Positions 10,166 to 17,694 of a stretch of 55,053 nt of DNA are shown in pieces (position 1 is the first letter of the stretch; every line of letters starts with the position of its first letter). Where the stretch lies: the NCBI RefSeq assembly GCF_000227135.1, contig NC_018232.1, positions 372,716-427,768 on the forward strand, written 5' to 3'. Origin of the DNA: Leishmania donovani (taxonomy: Eukaryota; Euglenozoa; Kinetoplastea; Trypanosomatida; Trypanosomatidae). Made by a program: the position numbers and the translations under genes. Under the pieces are notes generated by a model. That model worked only from the letters and a program-made list of their open reading frames with translations, did not search any database and was not told the origin of the DNA.

Positions 10166-10659
10166 CTTCCAGTGCGTTCTGCGAAAAAGAGAGTTTTGGT
10201 GAAGTAGCTACACCTTTGTTTGGAAATCAGTGGAGCTAGCGAAAGAAGCAGTATGGCAAAGGAGGAGGAGAGGAATAGGAGAATGCTAGAGAAGAGAGCA
10301 GTAATCGGGATGCCACAGTTTTATCTTCTTTGTGGAAATGAAACCACTGTGAGGAATAAGCTCACATCCCATAGGCGAATTTGTTTTCAGCCCCATTCAT
10401 CGCAAAGTATAACAGCACTTTTTCAGGGAAAGCAAACGATAAAATTACAGGTACGCCGCAAACGAATGTGCTGCACGAATGGTGCCTCACTGCGTGATAG
10501 CAACAGAAACGGAATAGTTTCAGGCCATTTGTTCGTCTTTGAGCCAGAGGAGCACAAGGCACACCAGATCGAAATACTGTGAGGGTTACAGCGCGGGGCA
10601 ACACACCGCAGCGCTAAAACAAAAACACACTTACCAGCTCGAAAACTAGTCTTGCTTAG
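10166..10659. other. Intergenic, AT-richer
   Basis: The 3' UTR of the stomatin-like gene plus the 5' region of the small membrane protein gene. Open frames here show no recognisable protein character. Confidence 0.5.
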
Positions 10660-11733
10660 CTACTTGCCGGTTGGCGGCGAACACTTAGCCGCAGAGGTGG
10701 CGACAGTGTTGAACACGGAGAGTGCTTGGGTTGCAAACGTCGCAGGATCACTCACTGGCTGAGACATAACCACTGTGTTGGATTCTTTTGCCAGTTCGCC
10801 AAACTTCTCAATATAGCTTTCCGCCACACGGAGAGAGATGGCCTCGTTGCTGTGCTTCGCCTTTTCAATAGCATCGGAGACGATGGAAATGTTGTCGGAC
10901 ACTGCAGCTGCCTTTACTCGGATGGCAGCTGCAGCGCCTTCAGACTGCCGTTCAGCTGTGTATTTCTCAGCGTCTGCAACGCACTGCTGCGCAATCTTCA
11001 TACCATTAGCACGGTTGATCGTCGCGGTAGACTCACCTTCGCTCTCTAGGATGAGCTTGCGCTTCTTTCGCTCTGCCTCAGCCTGCAGATCCATCGAGCG
11101 GCGCACCAGCTCGCTCACAACAATATCTCGGATTTCGTAGCGTTTGCACTCAATACCCCACTCGTTTGCTTCACGACGGAGCACTTCCACAGTGCTCTGG
11201 TTAAGACTGGCCCGCTCCCTGAAGAGGCTATCCAGCGACATCCGCCCGATCTCGCTGCGCATTGTTGTTTGTGCCAAGTTAATCAAGTTGAACACGGGGT
11301 TCTCAATATTGTAACTGGCTTTACAGGAATCCACGATCTTGAGAAAGAGAACCCCGTCAATCTCCACCATCACATTGTCAGATGTGATTGCTGATTGGTT
11401 TGGAATTTCGATACCCTGCTCCTTCACATTGTAGTTGTAACGAATCTTATCGATGAAGGGTACCACCACCCACCATCCAGAGTCCAGTGTGCGGTGATAG
11501 CGACCAAGTCGCTCCACGACGTATTCGTGGCCTTGCGGGACAATGTTGAAAAACGTATTTCGTGGTGGGCGCTCAATAAAAGAGGCAGGGTCAAGCAGCA
11601 TTTTCTGCGAACGCTGCATCATCATGCGCGAGGAAGCGCTGCCTCCCGAAGGGTGCTCTTGAGGGGCCGAGTTGATGGGATGCGAGGCACCTTGAGCCCC
11701 GTACTGAAGAAGTACAGTTCCACGACGAAGCAT
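10660..11733 (-). CDS. Stomatin-like protein (SLP-2 type, mitochondrial)
   Basis: 357 residues. Known: SLP-2 proteins are SPFH-domain scaffolds of the mitochondrial inner membrane that bind cardiolipin and prohibitins and organise i-AAA and rhomboid proteases. Seen: a basic, Ser/Gln-rich N-terminus without a long hydrophobic hairpin, as in SLP-2 and unlike plasma-membrane stomatin; the SPFH core at about 61-230, including the VPQGHEYVVERLGRYHRTLDSG and VPFIDKI blocks and a VEVLRREANEWGIECKRYEIRDI helix; an Ala/Glu/Lys coiled coil (about 213-265); and the C-terminal oligomerisation region. Length matches human STOML2 (356). It is the first minus-strand gene after the divergent switch; a possible acceptor AG lies at 11761-11760, 27 bases upstream of the ATG. 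Confidence 0.9.
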   Translation of the reverse strand: MLRRGTVLLQYGAQGASHPINSAPQEHPSGGSASSRMMMQRSQKMLLDPASFIERPPRNTFFNIVPQGHEYVVERLGRYHRTLDSGWWVVVPFIDKIRYNYNVKEQGIEIPNQSAITSDNVMVEIDGVLFLKIVDSCKASYNIENPVFNLINLAQTTMRSEIGRMSLDSLFRERASLNQSTVEVLRREANEWGIECKRYEIRDIVVSELVRRSMDLQAEAERKKRKLILESEGESTATINRANGMKIAQQCVADAEKYTAERQSEGAAAAIRVKAAAVSDNISIVSDAIEKAKHSNEAISLRVAESYIEKFGELAKESNTVVMSQPVSDPATFATQALSVFNTVATSAAKCSPPTGK

Positions 11734-12246
11734 CTTTTTGCTCCAACTCGCATTTGATTCTTGAGTTTAAAGCCGAATGAAAGCAGCGAATGCAGAGGAG
11801 GAAAATGGAGAAGAGCACTTCAACATTAGCGGGTGGCGGTGAGACTGAAGGGAGATTGAGAGCGGCTGACTTCAAAGGGTTTGTCTTCTGTTCAACGCTC
11901 GTCTTGCCATGGTAGAGAAGCGGGAAGTAAAAAAAAACAGAAGTGCAGCGCTCTGTGTCTTGTTTTTTGATCACGTAGCAAAAATGAATAGTTGGTCTGT
12001 GCAATCGCATGGGGTCTCAACTGGCTTCCAGTCCAGGTGCTGTTAGCTTCATAACGGCGAAAAGTGAGCTTTTGAACATGTTAGATTCGAGGGATGAAGT
12101 TTCAAGCCGCTGATACTCAAGTGCGCGTGTGCTGGTTTTGCCGCCCAGCGAAACCTTCGCTGTTGTAGGGGATCAGCTCCCTGCTGAGGTGGTCAACCCC
12201 CTCACCTTGCACAATGCAGTGATTCCACACAATGTGCAACACTCTG

Positions 12247-12700
12247 TTTTTTCAAGTGTCTGCCATGCCATAGGACATCTGTTCAACTCTATCTGGCTTG
12301 TCACAGGCCCATTGCGTGGTGCAAGGAAGCGGTAGACACGCGGTATAGCAATGCCGACTCAGTCATCTGAGCACGGCCTCTGCCCTAAGCTATACCCAGT
12401 CTCCGCTTCGCAGGTTGCCTCACAGTCGCTCCCAATCATGCCGACCGCCATGTGGTGCATCCCCCTCAGGGTAGGTGAGGCCCCCACCAGCAGGCAGTGT
12501 GAGGGCCGAGTGGGGGGCACGCCAGAGTCACGCCGGAGCTCCGCCCACCACACGGATGGCACAAGCGTACTCACTGTCGCAGGTGGCTCCGACGCAGCGC
12601 CGTCCTGGACCTGACACTGCCGACATCGGCGGCGACACATCGCCCTGACCCCCCCACGGGGGTGGGTACTCGACCCTCACACCGCGCTGGGGTGTCCCCC
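12247..12700 (-). mobile_element. SIDER-type degenerate retroposon, copy A
   Basis: On the minus strand the element begins at about 12700 with a GACACCCCAGCGCGG block, followed by GTGAGGGTCGAGTACCC. This resembles the 5' signature shared by Leishmania SIDERs and ingi/L1Tc-clade retroposons. It ends after GGCATG at 12263 with an A-rich tail (complement of 12247-12254). It is about 450 bp, carries no coding capacity, and is closely similar to copy B at 14619-15077 in opposite orientation. SIDER identity is by recognition of the signature, not by a database search. No clear target-site duplication was found. Confidence 0.72.
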
Positions 12701-13083
12701 GCCATCAGGGATGTATGTGTTTTTTTTTCGCTGATTTTCCAGAAAAGTGAAATGAGGGAGAGGGGGAGACGATGCATGCAAAGCTGCCTGGAACTGAACC
12801 TGAAGATGTCACGCTCTTGAGAGGCATCACAGGGAGTAAGCATGCGAGCGTATTTGCAGCTCATGATCTGGAAGAGGGCCTTTTTATAGGTGTGTGTTTA
12901 TCTTCAGGTAAGGGAGCTGATAGAAAAAAAAAAAGATAGCGGCACTGCATACCGTGTCGCCAAGCTGGGCACAGTTTAGTGTATTCTGCGAGCCGAACGG
13001 ATGTGCACTTCTCTCTGTCTGACTCCACTGATTATTTGCCACAGTCGATCTCATCGTTTTCCTTTTGTTGCTTAAACCGCTGT

Positions 13084-13118
13084 CCCTCTTTTGTTTTCTG
13101 TTGCTTCCCGTTTTGCAG
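13084..13118 (+). promoter_or_regulatory. Predicted trans-splice acceptor for the helical repeat gene
   Basis: A T/C-rich tract (13084-13115) is followed by CAG, with the AG at 13117-13118. This gives a 5' UTR of 70 bases before the ATG at 13189. Confidence 0.6.
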
Positions 13119-13188
13119 TGATTAGCAGCATCTTGCCATTCACGGTCGGTACTACACGTGCATTTTTTTCCTGGCCAGAGGTGCAGCC

Positions 13189-14520
13189 ATGTTTCATACG
13201 TCACGCCTCGCCGTTCCACGGCTCGCCACAAAGACGAGTGCGCTACTTACACGGCCAGGCAAGGCGGAGAAGTCTGTCGCACCACCAAATCCTGAGGCTA
13301 GAACTGAAAACAGCACCGTTAGTGGCGTAACAGAGAGGACCACCGCTCCTCTGCAGCCTCCCATTATCGACAGCACAAAGGAAGGCAGAACACATATTCT
13401 TCCACAAAAAGTCTTGAAGGAACTGCTCAACTCTGTGTCGGCCGGGCAGCAGAACTTTCTCTTTGGCTCTGACAAGGACGCTGGCGACCCCACCGTTGGG
13501 GTGCTTCGTGCTACTGGAAGCTTCTTTGAATCGATCAATACGGCTTACGAAGGCCGTATGCTTCAAGAGCAGCAGGTCGAGGTAGAAAACTTTGTTGCAA
13601 AGCGTCGCATACATTACATGCAGCGTCTCAACGAAGAAACAGAAGAGTTTCGGCGTGAGCAAAAGGAAATTCACGATGAGATACAACGGTTGGAGGCGGA
13701 AAAGTACAAGAACGACCTCAACAACGATGTTATTCAGTTTACAAAGGCCAGAGAAACAGAGTATGAAGCTCGCCTGCATGCGGATGTGGAGAAGTATCAC
13801 AACGCACTTCTTGCATACCGAGCGCGTGCGAAGAAGAGTGACCAACTCGGTGCCAACGGTGAGACCCCGCTGAAACAGCTGAATATGAACGTGATTGAGA
13901 TCATGCAAGAAATGGAGATGGACGACACCCTGCGCGACTTTGGCGATGCTGCTGGCATCGGGAACGACCTTTCCGATCAGGATATTCGTAGCTACGTAGT
14001 GCAGCGAACCTGTTTCTACGAAAAGGTTGTGCAAGATGAGGTCCACGAGTTCACAAAAAGGCGCAAGAGCTTTTATGAGGATCTTCTGGAAGCCCGAGCA
14101 GTTCGTCACGCGGCCAAGGTTCGAGCGGACACGGAAAAGTTTCACAGCCAGCGGCAGAGCTACTACGACGAACGACTGACTGCTGACGGCTCGTGGATGG
14201 CCAAGTGCTTTCAGGAGCACTACAATCGCTGTTTTCTGCAGTCGTACGCGCGCCGAGCCTGGATCGAGCACCGCCGCTACCAAGCCACTTTGGAGGGCAT
14301 CAAGCTTTTCACGGAAAACGGCGAGAAGGTGCCGGCGATATCGAACCCAGCGGATATCAGTATCTCCACTTTAAACGCTGAAATACCGCTTTCCACAATC
14401 CTCGACATGTACGAAAGCGAAAATATGGCAGAGGTTACACGAGATGTTTTCCTCAAAGCTGCGCGCCGCGTTGCGGCCGACTATGCGCCCTACAGCGTCG
14501 ACGAACGCCCTTCGGCGTGA
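13189..14520 (+). CDS. Hypothetical helical-repeat protein with mitochondrial-type N-terminus
   Basis: 443 residues, no family recognised. Seen: an N-terminus rich in Arg, Lys, Ser and Thr without acids (1-30), typical of a mitochondrial presequence; a low-complexity linker to about 65; then mainly long charged helices. A pattern aromatic-x3-Arg-x3-Tyr-x3-Leu/Val recurs at residues 135-147, 184-196, 269-281, 288-300 and 318-330, with weaker copies near 154 and 203. The one-turn spacing puts these four residues on the same face of a helix. Inference: a mitochondrial structural or scaffold protein, perhaps of the kinetoplast or mitoribosome. It is the first plus-strand gene after the divergent switch and is flanked by inverted SIDERs. 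Base composition is lower in G/C than genes beyond 17 kb. Confidence 0.75.
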   Translation: MFHTSRLAVPRLATKTSALLTRPGKAEKSVAPPNPEARTENSTVSGVTERTTAPLQPPIIDSTKEGRTHILPQKVLKELLNSVSAGQQNFLFGSDKDAGDPTVGVLRATGSFFESINTAYEGRMLQEQQVEVENFVAKRRIHYMQRLNEETEEFRREQKEIHDEIQRLEAEKYKNDLNNDVIQFTKARETEYEARLHADVEKYHNALLAYRARAKKSDQLGANGETPLKQLNMNVIEIMQEMEMDDTLRDFGDAAGIGNDLSDQDIRSYVVQRTCFYEKVVQDEVHEFTKRRKSFYEDLLEARAVRHAAKVRADTEKFHSQRQSYYDERLTADGSWMAKCFQEHYNRCFLQSYARRAWIEHRRYQATLEGIKLFTENGEKVPAISNPADISISTLNAEIPLSTILDMYESENMAEVTRDVFLKAARRVAADYAPYSVDERPSA

Positions 14521-14618
14521 ACACTACGTTCTTATAGACAGCGAACAGTACACTTGAGCGATTTAAACCTTTTTCATATTATTTTTTTTTCCCCTTGTTT
14601 CATGAACCATAATATCGG

Positions 14619-15077
14619 AGGACACCCCAGCGTGGTGTGAGGGTCGAGTACCCACCCCCGTGGGGGGGTCAGGGCGATATGTCGCCGCCGATGTCGGCAG
14701 TGTCAGGTCCAGGACGGCGCTGCGTCGGAGCCACCTGCGACAGTGAGTACACTTGTGCCATCCACATGATGGGCAGAGTGTCGACGTGACTTGGACGCAT
14801 TCCACCTGGGTCTGACTGCCTGCTGGTGGGGGCCTCACCTACCCTGAGGGGGATGCACCACATGGCGGTCGGCATGATTGGGAGCGACTGTGAGGCAACC
14901 TGCGAAGCGGAGACTGGGTATAGCTTAGGGCAGAGGCCGTGCTCAGATGACTGAGTCGGCATTGCTATACCGCGTGTCTACCGCTTCCTTGCACCACGCA
15001 ATGGGCCTGTGACAAGCCAGATAGAGTTGAACAGATGTCCTATGGCATGATAGAAACGTGGCAAAAAAAAAGAAAAC
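14619..15077 (+). mobile_element. SIDER-type degenerate retroposon, copy B
   Basis: Starts at about 14619 with GGACACCCCAGCGTGG, then GTGAGGGTCGAGTACCC, and ends after GGCATG (15049) with an A-rich tail at 15063-15076. It matches copy A almost base for base, except for a divergent block at about 14758-14817 and the short 3' terminal segment. Known: SIDER2 copies in Leishmania 3' UTRs can destabilise the host mRNA. The position in the 3' UTR of the preceding gene fits that role, which remains inference here. Confidence 0.72.
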
Positions 15078-15375
15078 TTTTATCGTGACGTCGAGCGCCT
15101 CTTTTGATTAGCTAAAAAGCTGTTTTACACGATTAAAAAATAAAACAATGCGCTGTTTCAGGCTTAAAGGCTGCCTATGTTAACGTCGCGCTTGTTGGAT
15201 TCCTTGTGGCGCGCTTGCGACGCGAGCCTCGGTGGAAGTAAAAAGCACATTGATTTTTTCTATGTAGGCTTGCTCAATCAATCTTTTCTCTTCTCCCTGC
15301 TTTCTACTGGTGCAGCTGTTTGTTGACTGCATTCTGGGCTCATCAGAGAGTCACAGACACACTGCATGCGGTGCT

Positions 15376-15448
15376 GTGTTTTTTCTTTTTGTTTACGCTT
15401 GCTTTCACGCGTGCTCAGAGCTGATTTTTGTCGCTTTCTTTTCCGTAG
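15376..15448 (+). promoter_or_regulatory. Predicted trans-splice acceptor zone for the AFG1-like gene
   Basis: T-rich tracts at 15376-15415 and 15424-15444 are each followed by an AG (15417-15418 and 15447-15448). These would give 5' UTRs of 42 or 12 bases before the ATG at 15461. Confidence 0.5.
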
Positions 15449-15460
15449 ACGATTCTTAAT

Positions 15461-16897
15461 ATGTTGCGGCGAGCGTCTGTTCTCCTCTCCCTCCGACCTT
15501 CCGAGGCCTACCGGCAGCTTGTCTTGCGGGGCGACATCTCAACCGATGAAAATCAAATTAGTGCTCTGCCTGTGTTTGACCGTCTTTACGATGATTTGGT
15601 GAAGTACACAAAGGAGAGTAAGCGCATCGGCGTTCCGAAGCGGCAAGTGGAGCTTCGCCCTCCCAATCGTCTAGGAATTATCCCGTCTCTTTTTCTTCGT
15701 CGTGAGCAGGAGAAAAAGGTGGAGCAGGCCCTTAGCGATGACAATAAGGCGGTATACCATCCCCTGTCGCACGTGAAGGGGCTGTACGTCTGGGGTGGGG
15801 TGGGATGCGGCAAAACCATGCTCATGGACCTGCTGTACGATAATGCGCCCCCCGAGATCCGCAAGCGGCGCCTTCACTTTCACCAGTTCATGCTGGATAT
15901 GCAGAAGACGTCGAACTCGATCCGCTACAAGTCGAAGGAGGAGATGCAAGATCCTGCAAACCGGACAAACATGGTGCGCTACAACATCAGTGACAATCGC
16001 CGCCGAACCCCGGATGCCGAGATCAATCTGTTCGACGAGGTGGCGCAGCGGATGATCAGCGATGTTGAGCTTCTTTGCTTCGACGAGGTGGCCGTCTCTG
16101 ATGTGGCACACGCCATGATTCTCAAGCGTCTCTTCCATTCATTCTACAAGATCGGCCTTGTGGTCATCTTCACTTCAAACCGCCCCCTTGAAGACTTGTA
16201 CAAGGATGGCCTGAACCGTGGCGGGTTCATTCCTTTCATTGATCTGGTGAAGAAGCAGTGTGTTATTCATCACATGAAGAGCAACGTCGACCATCGGTTG
16301 CTCGGCCACCAGGCGGACACCTACCTCACCCCGATGAACAGTGAGAACAACTCCAAGTTCGAAAAGCTGTTCCTCGAGATGTGCAAGGCGATGCCTGCGA
16401 CGGAGCGGAAGCTTGAGGTGTTTGGGCGCGACGTCATTGTGCCGCGGGCATGTGGAGGTGTGTGCTACTTCCACTTCTATGAGCTCTGCGGCGGTGAAAA
16501 GTCTGCGGCAGACTACGAGGTGATTGCCAAGACGTTTCACACGATCTTCATTAATGGTGTGCCCCAGTTTCCGTACGAGAACAGCGATGTGAAGAGCCGG
16601 TTTCTGTTGCTCATCGATACGCTGTACGGGCATAGGTGCAAGGTAATGATTCACGCTGCGGTTGAGCCGCCGCAGCTGCAAGCTCCGAAAGAAGAGGCCG
16701 CAGGCAGAATAGAAGGCGATGCTCAACGGTTCGATCAGCTTTCCGAGTTCGAGCGCGAAAGTGGTAATAAGCTAGTGGATGCGGATGATAGCGCGTTCCA
16801 AATGGACCGGTGTGTGTCGCGTCTGTACGAGATGCGCACAAAGGAGTACCTTGAGATCCCTCATGAGCCACAGGAAGTGGATTTATCTACGCGATGA
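15461..16897 (+). CDS. AFG1-like mitochondrial ATPase (LACE1/AFG1L family)
   Basis: 478 residues. Known: AFG1 is an AAA-related ATPase of the mitochondrial inner membrane that promotes turnover of unassembled respiratory subunits; bacterial relatives are ZapE. Seen: a short basic N-terminus suited to mitochondrial import; Walker A GGVGCGKT at 112-119, immediately after the family block GLYVWG; HFHQFML at 139-145; Walker B LLCFDEV at 204-210 followed by DVAHAMILKRLF; and the signature TSNRPLEDLYKDGLNRGGFIPFI region at 238-260, with the SNRP sensor. The C-terminal part (about 410-478) is less conserved. Length fits human AFG1L (481). It follows the helical repeat gene in the same orientation and shares its lower-GC composition. 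Confidence 0.93.
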   Translation: MLRRASVLLSLRPSEAYRQLVLRGDISTDENQISALPVFDRLYDDLVKYTKESKRIGVPKRQVELRPPNRLGIIPSLFLRREQEKKVEQALSDDNKAVYHPLSHVKGLYVWGGVGCGKTMLMDLLYDNAPPEIRKRRLHFHQFMLDMQKTSNSIRYKSKEEMQDPANRTNMVRYNISDNRRRTPDAEINLFDEVAQRMISDVELLCFDEVAVSDVAHAMILKRLFHSFYKIGLVVIFTSNRPLEDLYKDGLNRGGFIPFIDLVKKQCVIHHMKSNVDHRLLGHQADTYLTPMNSENNSKFEKLFLEMCKAMPATERKLEVFGRDVIVPRACGGVCYFHFYELCGGEKSAADYEVIAKTFHTIFINGVPQFPYENSDVKSRFLLLIDTLYGHRCKVMIHAAVEPPQLQAPKEEAAGRIEGDAQRFDQLSEFERESGNKLVDADDSAFQMDRCVSRLYEMRTKEYLEIPHEPQEVDLSTR

Positions 16898-17694
16898 GAT
16901 GCAGCTCCGTTGGTTCTGGCCTCGCCCTTATTTTCGTTTTGTGTACTTGAAGAACGAACTCTTCCAGCGAAACGGCGCATACGCTTGCTGTGGGGACATT
17001 CATCGACGCGTGTTCTATATACACACATCCACACCCAATAGGGCATGCGTGACCGTTGGACATGGAGCATCAGCAAAACAACAACAACCAGGCCCAAGAC
17101 AAGAAAAAAAGAGAAAGGAGGCGTGGTGCCAACCGACAAGTCCATGAAGGGGCAGCGGACGGGCAAAATCAAAAGGGAACGAGAAACAAAAACAAAAACA
17201 AACGAGAGGGCAAACAGTACCACCACCCCTACTCCTACCAGTACTACAAAAGAAGGAAAAAGGTGGGCCGGGCGTGCGCACGCGCTTTGTGCCGTGTCTT
17301 CCCACCCCCTCCCCCTTCCCCCTCCCTGTCGGGTCCAGCAAAAGCGGCTTCACCCCCCTTGTAGCCTCTTCTCTGGGCCGTATCCAGGCGGGGGCGGAAC
17401 TTCGAATGCGCGTAGCGGCCACGTACGGATGCAATGCTCTGTCGAGCAGGAAAAAAAAACCCGATTTGCTTGTTTGGTTTGCTCGTTGGTCTATGCTCGT
17501 CCTACCCTACTGAGCCTACTGCTTCACTGCGCCGCTTCATCTTGAACGCTTTCCCTTTCTTCGTTTACTTGCCCGTATCTCTCGCTGGAGAAGTCTCAAC
17601 GACGCGTCACTTCCTCGTAATCTTCGGCACTGCGCAGCGAGCGCACTTCTTTCACAGCCGCAGCGTTTCCTCTTTGGTGCAGCGGAGGAGCGAA
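16898..17694. other. Intergenic; composition changes here
   Basis: 0.8 kb without a gene. Around 17.1-17.3 kb the sequence changes to the C/T- and CA-rich style found through most of the window, so this is the right border of the AT-richer block. Pyrimidine-rich DNA at 17549-17620 probably supplies the lectin gene's splice acceptor. Confidence 0.5.

Larger units (their letters stand above)
11734..13188. other. Divergent strand-switch region (likely polycistronic transcription start zone)
   Basis: All genes to the left (from 11733) run minus and all to the right (from 13189) run plus, so the two units diverge here. Known: in trypanosomatids such regions are marked by histone variants and acetylation and start RNA polymerase II transcription in both directions, without TATA-type promoters. 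Seen: about 1.45 kb, AT-richer, with an A-rich tract at 12925-12935 and a SIDER copy on the minus strand (12247-12700). No RNA gene was recognised. Confidence 0.8.
14521..15460. other. Intergenic with SIDER copy B
   Basis: Just under 1 kb separates two plus-strand genes. The SIDER starts about 100 bases after the stop codon, so it lies in the probable 3' UTR of the upstream gene in sense orientation. The remainder (15078-15460) is AT-rich and ends in T-rich tracts used for trans-splicing of the next gene. Confidence 0.7.

Noticed and set aside
11591..12010. A 139-codon minus-strand frame upstream of the stomatin-like gene.
   Set aside because: It overlaps the stomatin-like coding sequence in another phase and has UTR-like composition.
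12351..12614. Similar small open frames at 12351-12614 (+) and 14669-14962 (-), which could look like a duplicated gene pair.
   Set aside because: The shared protein sequence is a by-product of the inverted SIDER copies and reads antisense to the element; frames diverge outside the shared DNA.
13243..14283. A 346-codon minus-strand frame opposite the helical repeat gene.
   Set aside because: It is antisense to a better-supported coding sequence; hydrophobicity arises from the complement of Glu/Lys codons.
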